The notes: generated from the sequence alone by a model not told the origin. Numbered from the stretch's first letter, positions 31,150 through 43,237 are shown. The stretch is 64,000 nucleotides of DNA from Thinopyrum elongatum (GCA_011799875.1 CM022302.1:185992942-186056941); one strand, 5' to 3'. Made by a program: numbers and translations.

Positions 31150-33960
31150 GTCAGAACATGAACACACTTGCATGTGGACCAAATATATGTATGAAAAGGG
31201 TGGTTTGATGTTCGAATACCCAATGCACAACTTTGATGTGGCACCTGTCCCACAAAAGCACAGTATTGCTAGTCAGCCACCCCCTACAAACCCCACTTCG
31301 TGTCGGCGGTAAGGGAATCCTAGCTATGAATGCATGCCCCCAAATAGCTAGGTCTGATACCGTAACACAAAACCTATAGGAGTCCATCATATATATATGG
31401 TCAAACTTCCCCTTTCGCTTCCCGACAAAGGTGGACCGTGTGCCGACCCACAAATGTGTGCTTGTGGGGCGAGATGGGTGAGACCACATACGACCAACAT
31501 GCGGGTGGCCCTACTATATGTATGAAAAGGGTGTGGTGTGATATTTAACTACCATTCACAACTTTGATGTGGCATGTGTGCCTCGCAAATTAACCGGATT
31601 TCCCCTACCCCATGGAGGTTGCAGGTAGTGCGAAGTAGCCCCCCCCCCACACACACACACGTCGGGGGGAGGGCATCTCACCAAGACATACTGTAACACG
31701 GACCAAGCAGAATCCAATTTAGTCGTACAACCTCTCCCGCTCGTTGTTGGTCAAAGTGATGGACATCCACACGGCCCCGCAAAATGGGCTAGCTTGTCGC
31801 CGATAACCTCGCGAGGGAGTACTGTATGAAGACAAACCCACTCTTTGCATGTGGCCCATGTATGTATATGGAAGTGGTGTGTGTGGTATTTGAATACCCA
31901 ATGCGCAAATTTGATGTGGCACCATGCTTTGGAACCGTAAAATCCTCACACTGACCGAGGGTTCACGACGCGTAGCATGCGCTCAAACTTAATTAGGCTT
32001 GGAATGGTCGACCTACTATACGATAACTCGAAGCAAAGAAGAAGAATCCACCCTGGTAACCTTTTCTTGTCGTTGGTCGAAATGATGGATGTCCACGCGG
32101 GCCCACGAATATATATAGGCTTGCCGCCCATAACCAAGCGAGTGAGAGTGTGTCCAAAGACAACCATTGCATGCGTGTGTCCCGAACATATTTATGGAGG
32201 TGTGTGATGAATGCATATGTGTTGAATACCCGACCCAATGCACAACATTGATGTGGTGCATGCGTTGAAAATTGCAGAGGTCCCCACACAGAGCAAGATG
32301 TCGTTCATGACGTGTCGTGTGCTCGCCCCCCCCCCCCCCCTCGATCCAGCGGGATGGATTCATGTGTACACATGCGCTATTATATATATGTAATCTCACA
32401 TCATGATCTATATCGTGAGACAAAAAAATTAATCCCCTCCTAAGTCAAATTAGTTAACCTCTCTCGCTGTCGGTGAAAGTGATGGACCAAGCGGGCCGAC
32501 AGATGGAAGCATCGCTGATAACCATGTGAGTGAGTGCCATATATATAGGACAACAACCATCGCGCTTGCACGTGTGCCAGAACATATATATGGAGAGGTG
32601 TGTGGTTGTGATGTTTTGAATACCTAATGCACAACTTTGATGTGGCATTTGCCTCAAAAACCACAAAGTCCCCACACAGAGTGAGGTTCATGTGACACCT
32701 AGTATATATATGCTGGTCGCCCCCCTTCGACACGTACTATACACCTAGTAACACAGCCCTAAAAGAATTAATCCTCCTTGTTCGTCAAACGTACCTCTCT
32801 CTCGCTGGGTTAAAGTGATGGACGACAAACTCGCGGGCCCAGCACAGATGCGAAGCGTACGTCGCACGCGAGTGATCATCCTATATAGGACTACGTACCA
32901 TCGTCTGCATGTGGCCCAAAGAGGTGTTTGTGTGATGTTTGAATACGCAATGCACAACTTTGATGTGGCACCACATATATAGGAAACCAAAAAGTCCCCA
33001 CAGAGAGCGTGAGGTTCATGATGTGTGGTATGTGCTATATGTACGCCCCCATTCGATGCGTGGTATATATGTACTTCTACTGTATAGCACAAACCAAAAA
33101 AGAATCATTCCTTGATGGTCCAATTAACCTCTCTCTCGTTGGGTCAAAGTGATGGAGGACAACCTCGCATGCCCACGGATGGAAGCTCCACACGCAAGTG
33201 AGTTCCTATAGGGCAACCACCGCCTGCATGGTATTGCGTGATGTTTGAATAACAATATAATGTACAACTTTGATGCGGCACCTGCCTCGGGAAACAAAAA
33301 GTCCCCACATGGAGCGAGGTTATGACACGCATATATATAGAGTATTCATGTTGCCCCCTCTTTGACATATACATACTCCTACCATGCATATACGTAACAC
33401 AAACCAAAAAAGAACCATCCTTGTTGGTCAAATTAACCTCTCTCTCGTTGTACGTTCAACTGATCGACGACGACCTCGTGGGCCCATAGAGAGAGTCACA
33501 CATGAGTGAGTGTCATAGGACAAAACCACCGTGTGCATATGCACGTGTGTTATGTGATGTTTGAATACCCAATGCACAACTTTGACGTGGCACATGCTTC
33601 GCAAACCGGAAACGCACTACACCATGATGCGTAGCCCCCTCACTTCAAGCTGGTGGGAGGGTGTGTACGCATGTGCTCGAACTTTGATATGGAATCTCAC
33701 CATGATCCACACCACACACATGCCAAGATGAATCCACCTTTTGGTCAAATGCCTCTCGTTGTCGGTGGAAACTGAAAACCTTTGCGGGCTAATGAATGGG
33801 CACGTCACTGATAACCGCACGAGGGAGAGTGTCCGAGAAGACCACCAATGCATGCATGTGGCCCGAACATGTATGCATGAAAGGGTTGTGTAATGCTTTA
33901 AATAACCAATTCACGACTTTGATGTGGCATATATGACTCACAAAATGATCAATAATCCCA
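31150..33960. repeat. Degenerate tandem array, nine units of about 310-390 bp
   Basis: The core CAATGCACAACTTTGATGTGGCA recurs near 31220, 31548, 31895, 32240, 32625, 32948, 33258, 33568 and 33906. Each unit also carries a CCTCTCTC(G/T)C(G/T)TTGG-like stretch, GCGGGCCC, a GAGTGAGTG motif and an ATGTATG-rich segment. Units differ by many indels. There is no coding capacity. Homopolymer C runs occur at 31651 and 32327-32340. Confidence 0.8.
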
Positions 33961-34910
33961 CACGGAGATTCACGACTCGTAGTGTACTACCGGACCCCTC
34001 CCCCCCCCACCCCTCACACACAGAGACACACACATCCCGCACCACCACAGCCACTCTGAGGCATGTCAAACTTTTTCTGCAGTGAACATGTGACCAAAGG
34101 AGTGTCGTGTTAAAATTAAAAAAAACAGACATCATTCGACCGTTTTTATACATTGATTGATTTCCTAGGGATTTAATGTGCAAAAATCGAATTTGAGCTA
34201 CATGTGCACCAAAATGGATTGCAAAATCATATGTGTCCCTGGGTGCATGTTCCCCATGCAAGAGATTTCAAAACATTGAGAATATAGATTTTTAAAATTC
34301 AGTAAATCCAAGACTTAGTTGAAATTCATGAAACTTATCGTGGTGTCATATATGGACACTAGTAGACTATGATATTGTATTTTCTCGTCAAATTTGAGAC
34401 ACATTTTGATATAATCTTCTTACAAACGGGAGATTGTTAATAACTGGCAACCAATATCTCATACGGATTATTTATTCGGACCGTGTGCGTTAGACCGTGA
34501 CATGCTTCGGTTAAGCAGTAAAGCGGCAGAATGAATCATCAATAACCAAAAAATATACGTGCTGCCACGCACCCCGTGTGCCGTGCGAGCAGGCATGAGT
34601 TAACGGGACGCATGCGAGTAGTCCGCCGCGCAGGCAGACTGGGAGGCGTGCATGCAGGTGTGCGTATTGATGGGAGGTGTTTTCGCTGCGCAGTGTCACC
34701 GGGAGGCGTGCGAGTAGCTGTGTGAAATGATGGTAGGAATGGTAGAAGTCCGCCGCGCAGGCTCACTGGGAGGTGAGACAGCCTTTGACCGCCGCCCGCC
34801 TCGCTCCCACTGGTCCGTATTAATTGCGCGCCCGAGCCGCCGACCATAATAGGCGGCCACACCCCCGGTCCACAGTGGTCACCAACGTCTGGACTCTGGA
34901 GTGTATGAGG
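33961..34910. other. Non-coding stretch left of the F-box pseudogene
   Basis: The part at 34060-34440 contains GAGTGTCGTGTTAAAA, GTAAATCCAAGACTTAG and CTTCTTACAAACGGGAG. Diverged copies of these occur right of the gene (37560-37900) in the other order. They look like fragments of a tandem repeat flanking the gene on both sides. Confidence 0.5.
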
Positions 34911-35400
34911 ATGCCGCCGAAGCGCACCATCGGAGGGAGTGGCGACCCCGGGGCTGGTGAAGCACCCGTGCAACACGTGAAGCTGGGCACAGAGGTTGTC
35001 GTCGCCGTCGACGAGGTCTCACGAGGGCAGCAGCAAGACCTTTACTTCGTCGGCGCCGTCGTGCCCCCCCTAGCCGAAGCCGGAGGTCAACAGCAACTCC
35101 GGCAACCACTGCGACTCCGACGGAAAACTGGTTAGTCATCTATATACCCATTTGTGCGGCAAACATATCATGTGTTTTCTCTGGTTACTCCCCCCTCTCT
35201 AATTTTTTTGGAATACAAATCCTATGGTTATGTTCTCTCAGTCCATGGAATCAGAGTAATTAAGATCCGTTAGATGCATGTAGTGTATTGATTGTTTGAA
35301 TGTTATCCGTATAGAGTTAGTGATTAATTTTTTGTTCTGTAGAAATGATTTTTGCTAATAATCCGACTAGGATTAGCTTGCGTGCTAATAATTCGTGGCC

Positions 35401-35516
35401 AGATCTTGAGAATTGATTTTGAATGTCCTACATATATGTTTGTGCCTTTTTTCTTCCAGATCTTGAGAATTGATTTTGAATGTCCTACATGTATGTTTCT
35501 GCCATTTTTTCTTTTA
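35401..35516 (+). repeat. 58-bp tandem duplication
   Basis: AGATCTTGAGAATTGATTTTG followed by AATGTCCTACAT occurs twice in succession just before the F-box coding start. It probably lies in an intron or 5' leader. Confidence 0.8.
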
Positions 35517-35523
35517 GATTGGT

Positions 35524-37078
35524 ATGTACACAGATGAGGCTCCGGCCAGCGCCGCCGCTGGATGTAGATCTTGGACCCGGCTGCGCGGCCAGAAGCGGCC
35601 ACGCCCCCCTGGACATGAAGAACCAGTAGAATCTCCAGCGGACCACATCAGCGATCTCCTGGACGGCATCCTTGGGGAGATCATCTCCCTTCTCCCCACC
35701 AAGGATGGCTGCCGCACACAAGTCCTCACATCTCGGTGGCGCACTCAGTGGCATGCCACGCCTCTTAATCTCGACTGTCGTCAGCTATCTGTCGATGTTG
35801 ATTCTGAACTCCCCGGAGCCATCATCTCCTCCCACCAGGGCTCCGTTCAACACATCTTCATCCCGGCATGCTACCTGCTGGACATACCCTGCATGGTGGC
35901 CGCCTGGCTGACATCCTGTCAATTCGATAAACTCTAGCAGCTTGAGTTCTACCATTACTACAGCGATAGGTTACCACCAAGAGCTGCATCTGTGCCCTCA
36001 CCACCGATGGCCATCTCATGGTTTTCCTCCTCTCTCTCCACACCGCCACCTTGACCCGGTGCCATCTAGCAGACAATCTAGTACAATGCTTCGACTCCCA
36101 CTACTGAAAAAACTTGCGCTTGTGTTGGTTGATCTGTCGGTGGCCTCACTTCACAGCATCATCCACTCCAGCTGCCCTGCACTGGAGCGTTTGGTGCTTG
36201 TTTTTGGACTAGGAATCCATATCCCTTGTCTCAAAATAAAGTCGCCTCACCTTGTAAGCATTGAAATTCATTTTGAAGGACAGGAGCTCATCATCAAAGA
36301 TGCCCCTTCACTTCAAAGGTTGCTCCTTGATTGTTGTTATAAACCTTCGCAAATAACTGTGGTCTCTGTGCCTAAACTGGAGACCTTGGGTGTATTTCCT
36401 CATCCGTTTGAAGGTTACAAGTTGGTGGTTGACTCCACACTTGTTCAGGTACTGTATGTTATCCATGTACACTTTAGTAATCTGCATTTTTCATTTGTGC
36501 GCATAAGTTAAATATCATCTTGGAGTACACTTTCAGTGCTAATATTATGTTCTATGCTAAATGAAGAGCTTGTCCATAGATGGTGTATCAGGGGTGCTGG
36601 ATTCTGTCAAGACCTTATATATTTATATAGGGTGTCTTGATCTGAACACCACTATTGGCTTGCTGCGATGCTTTCCATGTTTGGAGAATTTGTATATAAA
36701 GGTGATGATTTCACACACATTGAAAGCCCATATATAATGTACTAGAATTAACCATTCAGCTGTCGCTCCTTCGACATACTCTATTTTAGACATTAACTGT
36801 TTTCAATCTTCATGTCTATTTAGGTACTAGGACTTCGAGAAAAAGGTCCAACCAATCGATGGCAGAGAAAGCACAAGGATATTCTCAGATCTCATGACAT
36901 TCGTTTGAAGATAATAACAGTGGAAGGATATGCATCCAACCATCTAAACACTGGCTTTGTCACATTCTTCATGAGGAATGCGAGGGCACTATTGTCCCTA
37001 AGGATTAAGTTTTTCAACAAGAAATTTCTCATGGAACGTATGTTGAACAGCATAAAAAGAAGTTTTAGGTGGACCTAA
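35524..37078 (+). pseudogene. F-box / LRR / FBD-like gene, broken
   Basis: Exon 1 is 35524-36448. Residues 39-84 form an F-box (DHISDLLDGILGEIISLLP, then CRTQVLTSRWRTQW). A TAG occurs at 35935, then frameshifts near 36015 and 36090, after which LRLPLLKKLALVLVDLS and IIHSSCPALERLVLV are leucine-rich-repeat-like. Exon 2 is 36567-36701 (LDSVK-like SVKTLYIYIG, LLRCFPCLENLYIK). Exon 3 is 36824-37078 (HDIRLKIITVEGY, TFFMRNARALLSLR), the FBD pattern, ending TAA at 37076. Donor GT and acceptor AG sites fit. Such proteins are substrate adaptors of SCF ubiquitin ligases. A possible upstream exon begins at ATG 34911 (MPPKRTIGGSG). It lies inside CACTA 4, which suggests capture. Confidence 0.75.
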
Positions 37079-38009
37079 GGGCTTATGATCGTGGTCGGCT
37101 TATATTTACAACAACTTGTCATCATCATGGACCAGTAGATCTTTTGTACCGGGATCTTGATTTTATGGATCGTACCGATCCATTTGATTGTGACTGCCAA
37201 AAACTTTGGTTGAGTTAGATGTTATTGCCCTGTTCAATCTGGGTTATGTGTAAACCTGATGAACAATTAATCCTCATGCTTTTGTACCTTTTGTAAGCTG
37301 GAGTTAGACATTGTTGCCCTTTTCAACTAGGGTTTGACCCATATTTTCTTTCATACTGGGCTTTGATCTTTCTTCATTACAGAACCCGCAAGTTCTTAGC
37401 ACCCGCCTGCACCCACCAAACTTATTTTTAGCAAGCACACCAAATGGGATGTAATTCTTAATAGTAGAAGCTGCATGGTAGTGGCAGATTTGGATTCTGA
37501 CATTTGGGACCCACGAGGAAAAAGCCTATCCAGGGCAGTGCCGACTCGACAGTAAACGTTGAGAAACTTGGTTTTAAAATTACTGTAAATCCAAAACTCG
37601 CCTCAAAATCATGAAACATCGCATGGTGTTATGACATGGCACCAACATGCTATGGTAAAAAAATAGTCCAATTTGGGACAAGTTTTGGTATAAACTTCTT
37701 ACAAACAGGAGCTTCTCTCAAGAAGCCTCATGGTTCCGAGAGGGAACTTGTCACCTATATGTGTGCGAAACGACATACGCTATTTCTTCCCTCCTTGATT
37801 TATTTTCAGAGGCAACATGCAACTATAGGAGTGTCGTCCTAAAAAATATGAAATTATTCAGTGTTCGCTTTGCTTTTTTATGCATTGTTTGAGTTTTCTA
37901 GGCATTTTTTAACATACTTTGGTGTGTGCAAAGGTCATGTGTCTACTAGCCACCTATGTAATTGGATGTTCAATTTGGTTATGGAATCAAGTCCTTATAA
38001 ATACATATA
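37079..38009. other. 3' flank of the F-box pseudogene
   Basis: Likely 3' UTR to about 37260, then a tandem-repeat fragment (37560-37900) related to 34060-34440. No coding domain. Confidence 0.5.
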
Positions 38010-38594
38010 TTGTTGTTCCGTATGCAGTGACAACGCACACAGACCATACTAGGAAACCCGTCGGTGATGAATTCATCAATCGCTGACAATCGTATACCAG
38101 CAAACGTTTGCCGACAACACACACGACTTATTAGCAGAAATTGTCTATGTTATTATGGGTCTTCGCACACATTTCTGATTAGGAACCTGTTTGCCGTATA
38201 TGGCACACACCTTGATCTGGCTGACCATTTCTGTTGTGTTGCCTAATCACAAACAGTTCATCTGAGTGAACTGTATGCTGTATATCGCACACATCTTCAT
38301 CTGGCTGCCCGTTTTTGTTGTTCTGCCTCATCACAAACAGTTAATCCAACTGAACCGTATGTCATATATCGCACACGCCTGCATCTGGCTGCTCATTTAT
38401 GTTCTTTGGCCTCATCGCAAATAGTTCATTGAACTGAACCGTATGCCCCGCATTGCACACGCAACTAAAATCTGAACCGTGTTTGATGTATCCGCCATCG
38501 CAAATGTTTTGCATCTTTTTTGACGGTTTTTTACATCACTGTTTGCGATTAATGCATCGCACACAGTTTCGTCAAAGGGTCTCTGATCGTAGTG
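38010..38594. repeat. Right subterminal repeats of CACTA 4
   Basis: At least four imperfect units of about 80 bp occur with TCACAAACAGTTCAT, GAACCGTATG, TATATCGCACAC and CATCTGGCTG. They resemble the left zone (27780-28000: CACAAACAGTTCATG, TATATCGCACATG). This is typical of CACTA ends. Confidence 0.75.
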
Positions 38595-39533
38595 TCACGT
38601 TAGCAGCATCCTCCAGTAGTGCTCGTTCCCACAATGATGCAGCTGGGGCACCGGAGCAGATTAGAGATCTTGCCGGGGGGCGTATTTCTTGTAGGCCGGA
38701 TAACTCCGGAGCCTTGGGAGGTTCCCGCTGCCCGCGAGGCCGCTGGGGGGTCACGAGGACTCAGGGCCTCCAGAGGCACCTTCACAACGCACCGCACCCC
38801 GCGAAGGCGCCAAGACGCGCTTCATGTATGCTCCCTTGATAACGAGCCAGGCCGTGGTTGTTCTTTCCTCGGTCATCCTTCTCCTAGCGGCTATTTCGGG
38901 CTAGAGCCCCCGAGCGAGGGTTGATCGTCGCTGGTACGCCAGGTCACGATGCCCGGCGAGGCCAAGAGATGAGTGCTCCGGAGGCCGGGGGCCGAAGGCA
39001 ATATGTGCCCGTTGGCTCGCTCGAGAACATCGCACGAGGATTAGTACGCCAAGGTCTTGGCAAGGTGTGCATGTGAGCAGCCCCGCCGCTGTCGCGGCCT
39101 AGGCTGGGTCAGGTGTACACACCGTGCCCAGCCCCCACTCGTGAGACGCACGGGAGGGAGCGATGAGCAACTGCCACTCCACTTAAAACAAGACTCAAGA
39201 GGAAGACGCTGCAAGGAGAAAAATTCCCACCCCTTTCGAATAAAGACGCAAGAACTTCAAACTTCATTCCAAAAAGTGGCAAATTTGGTTACAAAAGCAA
39301 GCGAAAGAACAGCCGCGTCCGGCGCCTACACTAGTCTTCTAGTCTTCCCACCAGCGCGGAGCATGGGGCCTCCACTAGGCGTGGGCATAGTCGCTGAAAG
39401 ACCATGTCGTCCGGCAGCGTGGAGCATGGGGCTTCCACCTGGGCGTGGGAGGGAGCCCCCACAGGGTCGAGGAGTGATGCACCGGGAGACTCCGGGCATG
39501 TACAACCCCACTCATTATTACGTTAGAGTGTCA
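38595..39533 (-). other. Element C, non-coding part right of CACTA 4
   Basis: GC-rich sequence between the integrase end and the antisense ORF of element C. Short plus-strand frames here show no domain. Confidence 0.5.
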
Positions 39534-39766
39534 TGGGTAGAACTTGCGGAGATGCTGGATGTTCTAGGCATTCTGGATGGGGACCCCGTCCTGCGTCTCC
39601 AGGCATACGGCGCCGGGCTTGGAGACGCGGGCGACCCTGAACTGGCCCTCCCACATGGGCGAGAGCTTGTGGAGGCTCTCCCTGGAGAGGACCCACCTCA
39701 GGACGAGGTCACCAACCTCGAGGGTCCGGGAGCAGATGCTGCGGCAATGGTAGTGCCATAGCGCCT
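39534..39766 (-). pseudogene. Integrase C-terminus of element C
   Basis: The minus strand reads RTLEVGDLVLRWVLSRES, HKLSPMWEGQFRVARVSKP, AVCLETQDGVPIQNA, a TAG in place of the usual W, then NIQHLRKFYP and a stop. It corresponds to the C-terminal DNA-binding part of plant Gypsy integrases (compare element B at 10090-10279). It is cut at 39767 by CACTA 3. Confidence 0.85.
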
Positions 39767-40268
39767 CACTACAAAAAAAACCACTTCCATGATGATACGT
39801 GTTTGTCACAGTAGGTCATGTTTTCTGTCATGCATGTACATCCATGATGATTTTATGATAGAATCAAGATAGTCATACCTGTGCTGTCGTAGAAGTGTTC
39901 CATGACAATACCAAAATTATCATCACGGAAGTGTTCACTTCCATGACGAAAAATGACGCATCATGGAAGTGCTTTCGTCAATGGTAACCGACATGTGGCA
40001 TCCACCGTAACGGGTTGCCGTTAAGATATCAGGTCCGGTTTTGGATCCGATAACCCGTTAACAGCAACGACCAATGGGGATTTTCCACGTGTAAAATTCT
40101 CATTCACCGGCGGATCCACGTGTCGGCTCAGCGTTGGGACAGATGTCATCCAGCGAATGGACGGGATGCGCCTATGATGCGTCGACACGTGGCAGGGCCC
40201 AATAGAGGCCCATATAGGTTAAAAAGGCCGGCCCAGTCAAAGGCCTATAGTATTTACTCAGGTACTAG

Positions 40269-40570
40269 CACTACTGGAATCAGAGGATTTGCCATCAGCC
40301 ACTTATTTGCCGTCTGCTAGCGGACGGCAAAGGAGCTCTTTGCCGTCTGTTTCCAAAAAATAGATGGCAAAGATCATATTTGCCATCAGCTACTTCTTTG
40401 CCATCTGCTAGTAGACGGCAAAGGAGGTTTGCCGTCAGCTAGCTGACAGCAAAGAGGGAGGTGGGCCCCACTTATGAGATGCTTACAAAAAAACCTAACA
40501 GCCCCCCTCTTTGTCGTCTGCTAGCAGATGGCAAAGAGCAAAAAGGCAGACGGGAAAGGCGGGGTGGACG
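40269..40570 (+). repeat. Left terminus and subterminal repeats of CACTA 2
   Basis: Direct and inverted copies of TTTGCCGTCTG(C) and GACGGCAAAG, about ten in 300 bp, follow the terminal CACTACTGGAATCAG. Confidence 0.85.
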
Positions 40571-40977
40571 GCAAACATTTGACTTAACTAACAGCCGCGC
40601 CCCACCCCACCCCGCCCCTCTCTCTCTCTGTTTCTCTGCCTCTCCTCCTCGACGACCACCGCACGCCGCCGCCAACCCCCCACCCGCCGCCGCCCCATCG
40701 CCCCACCACCCCTCCGCTCCACCGGCTCACCGCCCCAGCGCCACCGCCGCCCCCGGCGCCACCGCCGCCCCGGCGCCCCTGCCGCCTTGCCGGCTCAGCG
40801 CCGCCGCGCCCCGCCCCCCCGCGCCCCACCGCCCCAGAGCCCTGCAGCCCCGTTGCCACCGCCGCCCGGTGCCCCCGGGACCTGCCGACCCTGCCCCAGG
40901 CCGCCCCGCCCCCCTCCTCCATCGGCCACCTCTTCCACCGGTCGCCCCACTTCCGAAGGTGAGCTCTAGCTCCTCTT
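40571..40977 (+). other. GC- and proline-codon-rich leader of CACTA 2
   Basis: C-rich sequence that could be a 5' exon of the accessory gene. Its frames are low-complexity proline/alanine and I do not call a protein. Confidence 0.4.
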
Positions 40978-41112
40978 TTTTTTCTTTTTTCTTTTTTTTA
41001 GTTTTAGGTTTATGTTTAGTTTAGGTTTTGTTTTAGTTTTAGTTTTAGTTTTAGTTTTAGTTTTAGTTTTAGGTTTAGGTTTAGTTTAGTTTTAGGTTTA
41101 GGTTTAGTTCTA
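40978..41112 (+). repeat. Degenerate (TTTTAG)n / (TTTAGG)n microsatellite
   Basis: About 20 units of TTTTAG mixed with TTTAGG. It is not a telomere tract; it lies within CACTA 2. Confidence 0.8.
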
Positions 41113-41148
41113 AAAAAAGTAGAAAATAAGAATAATTAGAAGAATAGG

Positions 41149-41354
41149 AAGAAGAAGAAGAAGAAGAAGAAGAAGAAGAAGAAGAGGAGGAGGAGGAGAT
41201 GGAAAGAAGAAGAAGAAGACGAGAAGGAGGAGGAGGAGGAGGAGGAGGAGGAGAAGAAGAAGAAGAAGAAGAAGAAGAAGAAGAAGAAGAAGAAGAAGAA
41301 GAAGAAGAAGAAGAAGAAGAAGAAGAAGAAGAAGAAGAAGAAGAAGAAGAAGAA
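41149..41354 (+). repeat. (GAA)n microsatellite, about 200 bp
   Basis: An almost pure purine strand of AGA/GAA with a few GGA units. Frames through it (poly-E, poly-S) are artefacts. Confidence 0.9.
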
Positions 41355-41544
41355 AATGAGAAGAGGAGAAGAAGAGGAAAAAGGAAAACCGGGTCGAGGA
41401 TCACCGACGGGGTGCGTCGGCGTCGGCGTCGACCCGGCTTTCCTTTTTCCTCTTCTTCTTCTCCTGTTCTTCTTTTTTTCTTATTCTTATTCTTCTTCTT
41501 CTCCTCCTCTTCTCCTTTTTTATTCTTCTTCTTCTCCTTCTCCT

Positions 41545-41675
41545 CGAGGGGTCGAGGGTCGCCGAGGGGTCGAGGGTCGCCAAGGGTCGAGGGGTCGAGG
41601 GGTCGAGGGTCGAGGGTCGAGGGGTCGAGGGTCGAGGGTTGCTGAGGTCCAAGGGAGAGGGTCGAGGATCGCCGG
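41545..41675 (+). repeat. GGTCGAGG minisatellite block
   Basis: Many copies of GGTCGAGG(G) with GTCGCC spacers. The same motif continues on the other side of the inserted retrotransposon (48910-48975) and between the foldbacks (49186-49237, 49594-49630). Confidence 0.85.
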
Positions 41676-43237
41676 TGATGTCTACTATGCAACTTGTTCT
41701 TCTAGACTTGTGTTGGGCCTCCAAGCGCAGAGTTTTGTAGGACAGTAGCAATTTTCCCTCAAGTGGATGACCTAAGGTTTATCAATCCGTGGGAGGTGTA
41801 GGATGAAGATGGTCTCTCTCAAACAACCCTGCAACCAAATAATAAAAAGTCTCTTGTGTCCCCAACACACCCAATACAATGGCAAATTGTATAGGTGCAC
41901 TAGTTCGGCGAAGAGATGGTGATAAAAGTGTAGTAATGATAGGAGATATTGATTTTTGTAATAGGAACAATAAAAAACAGCAAGGTAGCAATTGATAAAA
42001 CGGAGCACAAACAGTATTGCAATGCTTGAAAATGATGCCTAGGTTTCGTACTTTCACTAGTGCAACCTCTCAACAATGCTAATATAATTGGATCATATAA
42101 CCATCCCTCAAAGTGCGATGAAGAATTACTCCAAAGTTCCTATCTAGCGGAGAACATAAGAATAAATTGTTTGTAGGGTACGAAACCAGCTCAAAGCTAT
42201 TCTTTCCGATCGATATATCCAAGAGTTCGTACTAAAATAACACCAAAGCAAATTCAGATTCGTAATGGTCAATCCAACACAAAGAACCTCAAAGAGTGCC
42301 CCAAGATTTCTATCGGAGAAACAAAGACAAGAACGTGGATCAACCCCTATGCATAGATTACCCCAATGTCACCTCGGGAATCCGCGAGTTGAGTGCCAAA
42401 ACATATATCAAGTGAATCAATATAATACCCCATTGTCACCATGGGTATTCGTATGCAAGACATATATCAAGTGCTCTCAAATCCATAAAAGTATTCAATC
42501 CAATAAAACGAAATCTCAAATGGAAAACTCAATTCATCACAACAAGATAGAGAGGGAGAAAAACCATATGATCCAACTACATTAACAAAGCTCCCGATAC
42601 ATCAAAATCGTGCATCTCAAGAACACGAGAGAGAGAGAGATTAAACATATAGCTACTGGTACAAACCCTCAGCCCCGAGGGCGGACTACTCCCTCCTCAT
42701 CGTGGTGGGCGTCGGGATGATGAAGATGGCCACCGGTGATGATTTCCCCCTCCGGCTGAGTGCCGGAATGGGGTCTAGATTGGTTTTGCATGGCTACAGA
42801 GCCTTGTGGCGGCGGAACTTCTGATCTAGGTTTTTCCCCTAGGGTTTTTGGAATATTTGGTGATTTATAGGGCAAAGAGGGGGTGCAGGAGGCCACCGAG
42901 GTGGGCACAACCCACCTGGGCGCGCCTGGGCCCCCAGGCGCTCCCTGGTGAGTTATGCCCCCTCAGGGCACCCCCCAGGTGCTTCTCTAGCCCACTGGAT
43001 GTCTTCCGGTCCATAAAAAATCCACAAAAAGTTTTGCGGTGTTTGGACTCCGTTTGATATAGATTTCCTGCGATGTAAAAAACAAGCAAAAACAGCAACT
43101 GGCACTGGGCACTGGGTCAATAGGTTAGTCCCAAAAAAATGATGTAAAGTTGCTATAAAATGATTGTAAAACATCCAAGAATGATAATATAACAACATGA
43201 ATACTTCATAAATTATAGATACGTTGGAGACGTATCA
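41676..43237 (-). repeat. 3' LTR of the 41676-48904 element
   Basis: 1562 bp, TGATGTCTAC...GACGTATCA. It matches the other LTR along its length; I count five differences in the first 100 or so bases. Confidence 0.92.

Larger units (their letters stand above)
27562..38594. mobile_element. CACTA-like transposon 4 carrying host-gene fragments
   Basis: The right end reads GGGTCTCTGATCGTAGTG (38577-38594), whose complement is CACTACGATCAGAGACCC. The proposed left end at 27562 reads CACACGACCCAGAAACC, matching with one missing T and few changes. Flanking triplets are TCC and TCA, an imperfect duplication. Both sides resume element C sequence. Subterminal zones (27600-28020, 38010-38590) share repeated TATATCGCACAC, AACAGTTCAT and GAACCGT motifs. 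There is no transposase, so it is non-autonomous. Inside are an AP2-like fragment, a tandem array and an F-box pseudogene. Confidence 0.65.
25235..39766 (-). mobile_element. Gypsy LTR retrotransposon C (Tat-like), interrupted
   Basis: Parts on the minus strand: LTR remnant 25235-25953, polypurine tract, antisense ORF (plus strand) 26279-27148, spacer to 27561, then after the CACTA 4 insertion 38595-39766 with the integrase C-terminus (39766 to 39534). The order mirrors element B exactly. CACTA 1 is inserted in its LTR and CACTA 3 in its integrase. The remaining pol, gag and 5' LTR are not found in the window. Confidence 0.75.

Noticed and set aside
31150..33960. CRISPR-like array
   Set aside because: Units exceed 300 bp, are diverged, and the sequence is from a plant; no short identical repeats with spacers.
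39057..39761. 234-aa plus-strand frame in element C
   Set aside because: Its C-terminal part is antisense to the clear integrase C-terminus; no start context or domain.
40461..41024. 187-aa proline-rich frame
   Set aside because: Low-complexity C-rich leader of CACTA 2; composition alone explains it.
40978..41112. Possible interstitial telomere repeat
   Set aside because: Units are mainly TTTTAG and TTTAGG rather than the plant TTTAGGG; a microsatellite.
41081..41748. Long poly-Glu, poly-Ser and poly-Arg reading frames on both strands
   Set aside because: They are translations of a (GAA)n microsatellite and GTCGAGG repeats; no start context or domain.
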